Shown here in pieces: positions 55,117-64,000 of a stretch of 64,000 bases of DNA. Source of the stretch: Bolinopsis microptera. Taxonomy: Eukaryota > Ctenophora > Tentaculata > Lobata > Bolinopsidae. Each line of letters starts with the position of its first letter. Within the stretch, counting starts at the first letter, position 1. The notes beneath the pieces are model-generated. The model was given only the letters and a program-made list of their open reading frames with translations, was not told where the DNA came from and searched no databases. Made by a program: the position numbers and the translations under genes. The stretch covers positions 14,916,983 to 14,980,982 of the forward strand of contig NC_087077.1 in NCBI RefSeq assembly GCF_026151205.1, given 5' to 3'.

Positions 55117-57484
55117 TTACATCTCCCTTATTCTAGTATTAATGAAGGTCTCTATTTTACTTTTAAACAGTTCACTGTCGATTGTCTCCTGGAGTGAGAG
55201 CAGTGGGTTCTTTACCGCGTATTCAACGTACACCTGGCAGAGATTGAGTATGTTAAAAGCTATAAAATATGAAATTTGATACACATTGAACCCCACAATT
55301 ATCCGTACAGTAAACCTTTTGTAAACCCGTGTAATCTGATACACAGTAAACTCTCGATTAACAGGCCTTTTCGGAGGTAAGGGTGATCACACAATCGAAC
55401 CACCCGATAAATTGCGTTCAATTAAACTCAGATTATTCAAGTTACAATTTCGTTTATAAATGATTCGTGTCCCCACGTTGAAAATGTTTTAACAAGTATA
55501 AATACTTTTTTATACTTTTGATGTGGGGACACAAATCGTGTCCGATAAATCAAATTACTAATAAATTGCAGCCCGGTAAATCGAGAGTTTATTATACTAA
55601 TAAACTTTCGCAGTTCAAACTTCAACATTACGAAATAATAATCGGAAATTTGACAAAATAACAAATACGAGAACTACATAATATATAATAATATTATAAC
55701 AAATATATAACAACAAATCATGCAAGTAACGAGTCGTAACACCGTAACAATACTTATACACTTGTACTTTACATAATATAATACAGTTCCTTATTGAATG
55801 CAGGCGCGTGAAATAATAATTTATAACTAAACATCAATGTTTGTAAATTATCACATGACGATAGTACGTTATCCAGAACTGACCCCCCCCCCCCCCCCCC
55901 CGGCCCCCCCCCCCCCCCCCCCCCTATATGTTACTACCACCTCGCACGTGAGGTATTAGTAAATTAAGTTGCGAAATTACCACATATAATAACGACTCGT
56001 GATCGTACTACTACTATATGTGGTAAATTTAGTATTTAATTTTATATTAATGAGGTAGTATGTATTTGCTTTATCACACGTTCACGTCGCGTGTTCACTT
56101 AAGTTAGTAACTATGAATTAAAGGTAGTTTGTGATGACAAACTTTTACAACTACAAATTAATACTTAATAACCTACAACATAACTGACACATGAATCGTT
56201 ACAAATAAAAGATACAATGTTCTAGTGGAGATTTCAAGTATCGTATATACGTTAGTGGGCAGAGACGTATTAATAAAGAATATTAATACGAATTTGAAAG
56301 GTACCATTTATAAATACGTTATTAATTTGTCAGACATACTGTCGAATATTACAATACGCATCAAACCGAACCAGGAATGGAACCCGGGTTGCATAATGTG
56401 TGTAACATTACAAAATAAACCATTTCACCACCCAGCTGACTCATAACAATTAATAATTACCTCTTTATAAAGAGAGTGCAGAATCTCGCCGACAGCCTGC
56501 GCGCTCCACTCCGGACTCGTGTTCATTACAAACTTACACCCGGAGGGGGTCTCGTACATGGAGAGTTTGTAATTACTGGTTTGGTAGCTCTGAAAACTGT
56601 CAGATCTAGTGGCAAATGTTAAGGAAAAACAAAAGGAACTTTTGGTAAGAGCTAACTTTACTGACGTCAATACTTTTGAAAAGAAAAACAAAAGCTCTTT
56701 GTGTTTTGTTCACACTAGTATGTAATATGTATTCACATGTCAAACATGTATACATGTATACTGTATAGTATTAGTTTTAAATTGCTAGACAATGGAGGTC
56801 AACATAATTGATGCTACTTTTAATATTATTTTGGATAAAATGGCATCTTTAATAATAATTACTGGAAAATGTGCTGCAACTTAAAAATTTAGTTGTTTTG
56901 TAAAGGATACATTGCTGGACTGATTCTCGATACAAAAGATTTCAGAGAGTACAGCATCCCGTAAACAAGCTTAAATTCCTGCAGATATAGTTAATTGATT
57001 GTTTATATTTATAGCACAAATTGGAAAACGTTCACTTTTATGGATGGAAAAAACATATTTGGGCAATTCGGTAGTGTGGCATAACACGGTTAACGCACGG
57101 TTAAGGCACGGTTAAAGCACAGTTGAGGCACGGTTAAGGCACGGTTAAGGCACGGTTAAGGCACAAGGGTTACATAAGGCACGGTTCTTAAGGCACGGTT
57201 AACGCACGGTTAAGGCACAAACTGCCCAAAAGCAAACATTAAATGGTCGCTTAAGAAAAACACGGCATGGTATTTGACCATTTTACTGTAAACACTGCTT
57301 GTTAAAAAACTTATACCAAATACAGAGTTATGTAACTAACACAATATTCAGTTTGTTAAAAAGAATCTTTATTAAGAATGAAACTAACCTCGTCTTGGCT
57401 CATGTCTGTTTCTTTAGTTCTTTCCCACTCCCCATAATAAAGGCACTGCCCCACAGGGTTGAAAATATACAGGTTATAAATCAT
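55117..57484 (-). CDS. TRAPPC1: Trafficking protein particle complex subunit 1
   Basis: Four exons: 57389-57484, 56911-56978, 56461-56605 and 55117-55233. Phases 0/2/0 agree, giving 141 aa (human 145). The single longin-fold domain is recognisable throughout: MIYNLYIFNPVGQCLYYGEW; then EFKLVYGMLYSLKSFVSRIS (family EYKLMYGMLFSIRSFVSKMS); SYQTSNYKLSMYETPSGCKF; VMNTS; and VYVEYAVKNPLLSLQETIDS with SELFKSKIETFI. TRAPPC1 (yeast Bet5) is a core subunit of the TRAPP complex, the Rab1 exchange factor that tethers ER-derived vesicles at the Golgi. Intron 3 (55234-56460) carries a pogo-like MITE and a long poly-C tract. The AG nearest the ATG (5 nt) is in a poor context. Confidence 0.95.
55344..55594. 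mobile_element. Pogo/Tigger-like MITE in TRAPPC1 intron 3
   Basis: The left end CAGTAAACTCTCGATTAACA and right end GGTAAATCGAGAGTTTATTA are inverted repeats of about 22 bp with a few mismatches. Inside is a second inverted repeat (CGTGTCCCCAC and GTGGGGACAC, about 55467-55533). No gene. The exact ends and TSD are uncertain. Confidence 0.6.
55881..55924. repeat. Poly-C tract interrupted by GG
   Basis: About 40 C in a row with a central GG, in TRAPPC1 intron 3. Length is likely to be unreliable in assembly. Confidence 0.9.
57083..57214. repeat. Minisatellite of 11-bp GGCACGGTTAA units in TRAPPC1 intron 1
   Basis: About ten units (GGTTAAGGCAC, GGTTAACGCAC variants) with one short insert around ACAAGGGTTACATAAGG. 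Confidence 0.88.
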
Positions 57485-58347
57485 ACCTTCTATCCTTTTT
57501 ATAACATCTTGCCTGATGATGGATTATAAGATTACACGGTTACTCTTACAAATATTTCTTTACATTTTACACCAATTATATTAAGGAATATATACAGCTT
57601 AGTTAGAATTTATTGTTATTGTTATTTTATTTTTGCGTTACAGTATTCAAACAAAGTTTGAGTAAACGGAAAAAAAATGCACAAAATAAGCTTCCAAATA
57701 TCTAGTAATCATGCACAAAATTTCAGTAGCTGATACAGCTGGTTCAAGTAGGTAGTACTAGCAATGCTAGGGTCTCGAAAACAAACACAGCTAAGACTAC
57801 ATGAAATTTCAGAGGGTCACATATTTCAAATACTAGGCTCCATTCATAGGACCTGTTATGATATCTCAGATAGAATTGTTTCAACCTGAATCAGATAGTA
57901 CTAACCATCATGTAAAATGCATCGTCATCTTGTATAAATTGTTTAATGTTTTAAATGTGCAGATCAATATTTTAGCAGCTCGTCTGAACCTCTTAGTTGG
58001 CTTAACAAGGGATTGTATATCAGTGAAGTTATCGAATCTGGTAATAATCTCTAGACAATAGGTGCGCCCTTCAAAAAATTGAAATGAGACAATTTTCGGA
58101 TTTGTACAAAATGCTGATGCATGATTCATACGACACAGGAAGGTAAGTAGCACAATTTTACTTGAGATTTCTCAACAGGCCCTAGTTGCTTGATAACATA
58201 AATACAACAAGATTCTTTTAGATAATAGAGGTTATCCTGAGGATCACAGTCGGACAACTCCACTTAAAAATGAAATTTAACTTAACTTAAATAAACTAAG
58301 AAAGGTACTTAATCTTTACATTTACTATGATGATTACAAAGCTTACT
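57485..58347. other. Intergenic between TRAPPC1 and ferrochelatase
   Basis: 860 bp with no exon seen. It holds the ferrochelatase 3' UTR and the TRAPPC1 start region. Confidence 0.45.
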
Positions 58348-59541
58348 CTATCCAAATGACTTTATCGGCCCTTCCTCTTCTGATTTACAACATTCAACAA
58401 TGCTTTGAGGAAGTTTTCTGGAAGAAAAGAAGCCTCTCATGGGACCACAAGTAGGGTTAACGCACATGGGACATCGAAGAGCCATCTGAGGAATTGTCAT
58501 TCCATCTGACTTGAGGTGGTCAGCAACTAGTTCTGTCAAACACTCAATGAAGGTGGAATGCATGTTTAGAGACTCACACCGCATGATATTTGCATCTGGA
58601 AACTCATTTCGCATATCTTCACCATATTCTATATCCATTTCATACAAGGTTTCAATGTGATCTGAAGTGAAAGCGATGGGCACCATCATGAGATGTTTGT
58701 TGCCATTTTTTATCAAACCCTTGATAGCATCATCAGTAGGAACACCCAACCATTCAGAGGGCCCAACTTTACTCTGCCACACTAATCTGTAGGGATTTGA
58801 GTAGTTAAGAGCTTTCATGACATGCTCCACAGTGGCTGCAACCTCTTGGGGATATGGATCTCCTCTGTTAACCACTGACATAGGTAAGGAATGAGCTGAA
58901 AACAGTAAAACAACTTTGTGTCTATCTTTGGGGTCTACTTCATCAAGCTGCTTGTTGATAAGTTCAGCAAAAGATTTCACAAGAAGTGGATGAGTAGCCC
59001 ATCTATCAATTGCTGAAAAAGTCATGTTCATTGGTTTACCCTCCTTTTGACGCTTAATTATGTGTCTATACATTCCATTAAAGCTGCTACCAGAGGTTGA
59101 GCAGCTGTATTGGGGGTACTGAGTAAATGCCACACAATGCTCAATACCATCAGCCTCCATCTGGTCCATTGCATCTTCTGTTAGTGGTTCAGCGTATCGG
59201 AATCCAGTATAATTCTTTACATCTAATTCAGGACAAAGCTCAGATACACGTTCAACCATAGCATTACCTTGCTCCTCAGTCCACATTTTAATTGGGGAAC
59301 CTCCTCCAATTTTATTGTACTGTTCAATAATCTTTGGGGTTCTCCTTTTAGCAATAAACCTTGGAAGAAGATTGGTTTTTCCACCTTGCAAGAATGGGAG
59401 AGGAATTAGATCTCTATCTGAGAAAAGTCGCAACAAAAATGGATGTACTGCTGCTGAAGTTTCTGGTCCACCAAGATTTAGCATAAGAATACCAACTCGA
59501 GGTCGGGCTGTAGAATAACTTCTTGTAATGTTTTTCAGCAT
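58348..59541 (-). CDS. FECH: Ferrochelatase, mitochondrial, intronless
   Basis: One uninterrupted frame of 397 aa. The first about 15 residues (MLKNITRSYSTARPR) are basic and hydroxylated like a mitochondrial targeting peptide. The core begins GILMLNLGGPE. Active-site and family landmarks: PIKMWTEEQ, AFTQYPQYSCSTSGSSFNGM, LFSAHSLPM with the catalytic His, WQSKVGPSEWLGVPTDD, and FTSDHIETLYEMDIEYGED with the conserved Glu. Cysteines of the animal [2Fe-2S] cluster are present: Cys in QYSCST and three in RCPMCVNPTC at the C-terminus. The enzyme inserts Fe2+ into protoporphyrin IX on the matrix side of the inner membrane, the last step of haem synthesis. It has no coding introns, unlike all its neighbours. 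TTTTACACAG lies 12 nt upstream of the ATG. Full length and apparently functional. Confidence 0.97.
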   Translation of the reverse strand: MLKNITRSYSTARPRVGILMLNLGGPETSAAVHPFLLRLFSDRDLIPLPFLQGGKTNLLPRFIAKRRTPKIIEQYNKIGGGSPIKMWTEEQGNAMVERVSELCPELDVKNYTGFRYAEPLTEDAMDQMEADGIEHCVAFTQYPQYSCSTSGSSFNGMYRHIIKRQKEGKPMNMTFSAIDRWATHPLLVKSFAELINKQLDEVDPKDRHKVVLLFSAHSLPMSVVNRGDPYPQEVAATVEHVMKALNYSNPYRLVWQSKVGPSEWLGVPTDDAIKGLIKNGNKHLMMVPIAFTSDHIETLYEMDIEYGEDMRNEFPDANIMRCESLNMHSTFIECLTELVADHLKSDGMTIPQMALRCPMCVNPTCGPMRGFFSSRKLPQSIVECCKSEEEGPIKSFG

Positions 59542-62500
59542 TTTGGTAACTTCCTGTGTAAAATGATAAATTCAATTTTATACTTTTGAAAAAACTTACT
59601 AGGATATAACATGATCAGTAAAAGAATCAAAATATTAAATTGTGATTAAAATTCACTAATTGAACAAGGGATTAAGTTGGATTCAGTTAAACCATTTCAC
59701 AATTTCACAACACCCTGATGTTGACAACTGAAATCACTGATTTTCTACAGTTGAAATTCCAATGCAGTAAAACCTCTCTATTTTGTGCAAGTACGGGGGG
59801 AAACGAAAAATGTAGCAAAAACCAAGTCAAGAATTTAAAATTTTAAGAGGATCGAGAACATTTTAACTGTCAAACAGTATATATACAATAAATAATAATA
59901 ATAATAAATACAACATTTATAGGTTAATTAACTAAACTTAATCATATGAGTAAACCACGGTGTTATTGCAAAGAACCATGACAAGGGTATCAGACCTATA
60001 TATTAATCTAAGAGACGAAACAAAACGAATCATCATACAACAAATTTTAAAATCCTGCGGCACAGGATCCTGTTGTTTTCCTACTCTGCCTCTCCCAAAC
60101 CCCTCTCCTTCCCCTTTCTTCAGGTTTATTCTTCAATTTTTTAAATTAGATAGCAGATATATTTTCTTTCGAATTAGTAATGGCATTATACATTATTTGG
60201 TATCGTATGTATGTTGTGTTTAGTGTTTGCTAACTAGGTATGTGCTGTATATTTTGAAGAATTTTGAGGCTCACGACGTCTCGTCCCATGGGTTGAGTTG
60301 TAAGCTGAGTATATGTTCAAATCGCCTTACTTCGTATGGTGAAACATCGACAGGTTTGCCTTGACCTTTCGGACGAGTGTTTGCCCACCGGGGATCAAAA
60401 AATATGATCACCATGAACATTACTTTGACACGTGAACTTATCAAACGACTGTAATGATTCCATTAAATTTTCTTAGTATATTTAGCTAGTTTATAGTAGA
60501 TACACACGATCACAGAATAGAAGAGCACAATTGGGCTCTTTGTTCTGCGACCGTGTTTCCTCGGTGGGCCGACAGGTTTTTGTTGTGTAGTAGTGCTGGG
60601 GAAAAAACACGCTTTAAATATCAATGAATGTAAATATTGTTAATTGACATTAGTGCCACAGTTTATGTGGTAAAAACAAATTTATGGTCAAACATTATAT
60701 ATCGTAGAAGGGCATGATTTACCCACATCACTAAGCATCTGGATGGATAATTAGCACACAAGGATAAACTGACCTTTAAACATGACCACCAGCTATACCA
60801 CGTAATCATAGCTCCAAAATAAATAAATTGCTCTACATAGAAACATCTGGCCTGATCTTATCACATTGTGGTCCCCTGGGGTTCGGTAAAGCCCTTACAG
60901 GCAACTGGGTCCTTTTACCAGCCACAATAAAACTAGTCATGCCAGTACTGTCATAAACTGTAACCAACTATTTAAAAATAAGATATCTTTTGCTAGAATT
61001 TGACATTTTAAGCCATAGAGCAATCTTCTCAATTTTAAAATTTAAAAATAACATTTTACCCTAACTATGATGTGGTGGCATTTCATACTTAACTAAAATT
61101 CAACTTTGAAAGTCAATAGATTATTAGTCACAATGAAATTATAGTTTAAGACATCCATTTTGCATTGTGTTTCCAATATTAGAATTTATGATATGTATTG
61201 ATTGAATAATTGGTAATAAATTTAACTTTTGTTTTATTAACTTTTGTTTTATTATAAACCGCCTTATAGCTAAATCATATAACTCGATATAATTTAATCC
61301 TGGAGATAAACTCCAGTGCTTTCTAAAGCGGCTCTTACATTAACTGAGCTTAGTTTAATTGAAAATTAGACATGACAAGTTCATTTTACCTATGTAAATG
61401 CAAAATCAATCAAATGCTAGAGAAAAGAAGTATGTTTTAAGTTTGGTCTTTTTAGTAATTCAAGTGTTGCAATTGGCAGAGCACAATACAGAGGTAACGG
61501 AAATTGTCCACTGCTACCAATATTATATAATATGAAATATCAACAATCAGATATATACACATCTACTCCATCATAGGGGCAGGGATGAGGTTATAAGAGA
61601 CTTCTGATAGTGGTGTCTCATATTTGCTGTCCATTTTTTTTCCTCTGTACCCTCGTAGCAAAAACCCGTAACAAAGTATTATCTATTTTACCGGTTTCTG
61701 TAACCTTTCAGATAACACGTCTCATATTTCCTATCAGGGGCCATATATTGACATACTGTGTCGTATTTTGTCACCATCAAATGCCATGTGAAAACTGATA
61801 AATCACATGTCATGCATGTGCTGATTAAACACGGGATGAAAAGAAGGAAGAGAATGAGTACGACATGTAGAGGTTCACAGTATAGTAAAACAAATTTTAG
61901 TAAAACAAATTTAAATTTTGGTATTTATTAATAACAATCAAAACATATCATATCATAAAAATAAAGCCGCGCGTTGGTTGACTGCCTCAGTATGGTGAAT
62001 AATTTAAGCTTGAAGGTGCCTTGCGCATTTACAGAACATTATGCGGCAATCACATGATCACGAGGACCTGTGAGCGCCAAATTTAATTTAAACTTTCTAG
62101 AAATCGTACATCACTACGAGTTACTCATGCTTTTGAATTATAGGAGTGCGGATTGTCAGGTATTTCATTCATTCATACTTAATCGGTTTAAAGCTGTATA
62201 TTTAGAGCTCACTATTGTTTGAACTATGAAAGCAGAACGTAAATAATAGACTGACCTGAATTTTCACTTTTTCGTCCGATCATCTTGGAAAGTTTTTTGT
62301 ACATCCCCATAGACGTAAATAGTAACCAAAAAAATTATTTTTGAAAAATTCGGAAATTAAGGTGTGCCCCAAGCCGTTTCCATGACAACCGCGCTCGCGA
62401 ACCTCAGAAATCTGGAAAAATTCGATATCTCAGGACCCATTGCACCTACAGAGCTAAAATTAGGCTTAAAAGATGCGGAATCAGCACATTTATATGAGAC

Positions 62501-62620
62501 TTATTAATAAACATATAGCCTAAAGTGCTCACTTTCGTCAAAAATTGCAAAAAACACATTTTTTGTACATTTCCATGGCAACCGCGCCCTAAAATTTGGA
62601 TGTGCATCTCTATTTTTCAG
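59542..62620. other. Intergenic upstream of ferrochelatase
   Basis: No exon was recognised. A (TAA)n run is at about 59893-59910. A CAGTAAAACCTCTCTATTTTG at about 59764 resembles a pogo-type terminus, but no partner was found. Confidence 0.4.
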
Positions 62621-62624
62621 TCAA

Positions 62625-64000
62625 ACTATGAACAGCTCAGAACTACAGGGGGATAACTACAGGGGGAGAACTAGAGGGGAGAGAACAGCTCAGTACTACA
62701 CCTGAGGAAGAACTACAGGAGGGAGAACAGCTTAGAACTACATAATTCTGAGCTGTTCCCCCATGTAGTTCTCCCCCTCCTCTGTAGTTCTCCCTCCTGT
62801 AGTTCTGAGCTGTTCCCCCATGTAGTTCTCCCCCTCCTCTGTAGTTCTCCCTCCTGTAGTTCTGAGCTGTTCTCTTTCTGTAGTTCTGAGCTGCTCCCCC
62901 TGTAATTCACCCCCTGTAGCTCTGAGCTGTTCTCTCTCCATGTAGTTCTTTTGAGCTGTTCTCCCCCTGTAGTTCTTTTGAGCTATTCTCCCCCCTCCCT
63001 GTAGTTTCTTCTGAGCTGTTCCCCCATGAAGTTCTGAGCTGTTCCCCCTGTAGTTACCCCTCCCCTGTAGTTCTCCCTCCCTGTAGTTCTGAGCTGTTCT
63101 CTCCCCTGTAGTGCCCCCCCTGTAGTTCTGAGCTGTTCTCCCCCTGTAGTTCTTCCTCCTGTAGTTCTGAGCTGTTCTCTCCCCATGTAGTTCTTTTGAG
63201 CTATTCTCCCCCCCTCCCTGTAGTTTCTTCTGAGCTGTTCCCCCATGTAGTTCTCCCCCTCCCCTGTAGTTCTCCCCCCCCCCCCCCTGTAGTTCTGAGC
63301 TGTTCTCCCCCCTGTAGTTCTCCTCCTGTACTTCTGAGCTGTTCTCTCCGCTGTAGTGCTCCCCCTGTAGTTCTGAGCTGTTCTTCCCCTGTAGTTCTGA
63401 GCTGTTCTTCCCCTGTAGTTCTTCTGAGCTGTTCTCTCCCCTGTAGTTCTCCCCCTGTAGTTCTTCTGAGCTGTTCTCCCCCTGTAGTTCTTCTGAGCTG
63501 TTCTCCCCCTGTAGTTCTTCTGAGCTGTTCTCCCCCTGTAGTTCTCCCACCCTGTAGTTCTGAGCTGTTCTCCCCCTGTAGTTCTTCCTCCTGTAGTTCT
63601 GAGCTGTTCTCCCTTGTAGTTCTTCTGAGCTGTTCTCTCCCCCGAAGTTCTTCTGAGCTGTTCTCTCCCCTGTAGTTCCTCTGAGCTGTTCTCCCCCTGT
63701 AGTTCTCCCACCCTGTAATTCTGAGCTGTTCTGCCCCTATAGTTCTTCCTCCTGTAGTTCTGAGCTGTTCTCCCTTGTAGTTCTTCTGAGCTGTTCTCTC
63801 CCCCGAAGTTCTTCTGAGCTGTTCTCTCCCCTGTAGTTCCTCTGAGCTGTTCTCCCCCTGTAGTTCTTCTGAGCTGTTCTCCCCTGTAGTTCCTCTGAGC
63901 TGTTCTCCCCCTGTAGTTCTTCTGAGCTGTTCTCTCCCCTGTAGTTCCTCTGAGCTGTTCTCCCCCTGTAGTTCTCCCACCCTGTAATTCTGAGCTGTTC
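62625..64000. repeat. Minisatellite of about 24-27 bp (CTGAGCTGTTCTCCCCCTGTAGTTCT), running off the window
   Basis: Units combine GAGCTGTTCTCCCCCTGTAGTTCTT with variable C/T tracts. At 62630-62740 the units read in the opposite direction (AGAACTACAGGGGGAGAACA) and flip near 62742. Higher-order copies occur: 63585-63720 is nearly repeated at 63750-63990. Long open frames on both strands (up to 270 codons) are by-products of the repeat. Confidence 0.93.

Noticed and set aside
59764-59785. Pogo-like terminus CAGTAAAACCTCTC
   Set aside because: No matching inverted end was found nearby.
62713-63980. Long frames of 159-270 codons on both strands
   Set aside because: They are low-complexity products of a minisatellite whose unit happens to lack stops.

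Overview
This is a eukaryotic, animal-type nuclear DNA window. It is AT-rich, with split genes, GT-AG introns, LINE retrotransposons, miniature DNA transposons and minisatellites. I rebuilt nine host genes plus one partial gene by joining exons at splice sites with reading phase checked at every junction. Families recognised from protein sequence are ZFYVE21, HSBP1, a Ly6/uPAR-like GPI-anchored protein, a Maf-type bZIP, TM2D3 (almondex), a calcineurin-B homologous protein (CHP), PIGH, TRAPPC1 and ferrochelatase. One five-exon gene (235 aa) I do not recognise. The set says Metazoa. The AT-rich compact introns and possible spliced-leader acceptors would fit an early-branching animal such as a hydrozoan cnidarian or a ctenophore, but the phylum is a low-confidence inference.

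Layout. 1-4.9 kb: a TIR-bounded repeat with a hairpin-rich miniature element, then ZFYVE21 (its 3' exons not found in the window) and HSBP1. 5-14.3 kb: a transposon nest. A CR1/L2/Jockey-like LINE (ORF1 and ORF2) is split by an ORF1-only 'half-LINE' flanked by an 8-bp target-site duplication, followed by pieces of a second LINE in both orientations. 14.3-24.6 kb: fold-back repeats, a miniature transposon family with 8-9-bp target duplications, a Ly6-like last exon beside tandem 405-407-bp copies of its own 5' portion, and a roughly 1-kb tandem duplication. 25.5-30.7 kb: Maf and TM2D3. 30.7-41.5 kb: no recognised gene, but a mariner-like element, an exact-looking 863-bp tandem duplication and minisatellites. 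41.5-59.5 kb: CHP, the unknown gene, PIGH, TRAPPC1 and ferrochelatase. 59.5-64 kb: gene-free, ending in a minisatellite that runs off the window.

Every host gene lies on the minus strand. In each of the nine genes whose start codon I can place, an AG that could be a 3' splice acceptor sits 0-17 nt upstream of the ATG, which would fit spliced-leader trans-splicing or short 5'-UTR introns. The products are mostly unrelated housekeeping proteins: GPI-anchor synthesis (PIGH, with a GPI-anchored Ly6 product nearby), ER-Golgi tethering (TRAPPC1), haem synthesis (ferrochelatase), endosomal phosphoinositide binding (ZFYVE21), HSF control (HSBP1), Ca2+/pH control (CHP), a Notch-linked membrane protein (TM2D3) and transcription (Maf). 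I infer no pathway linking them.
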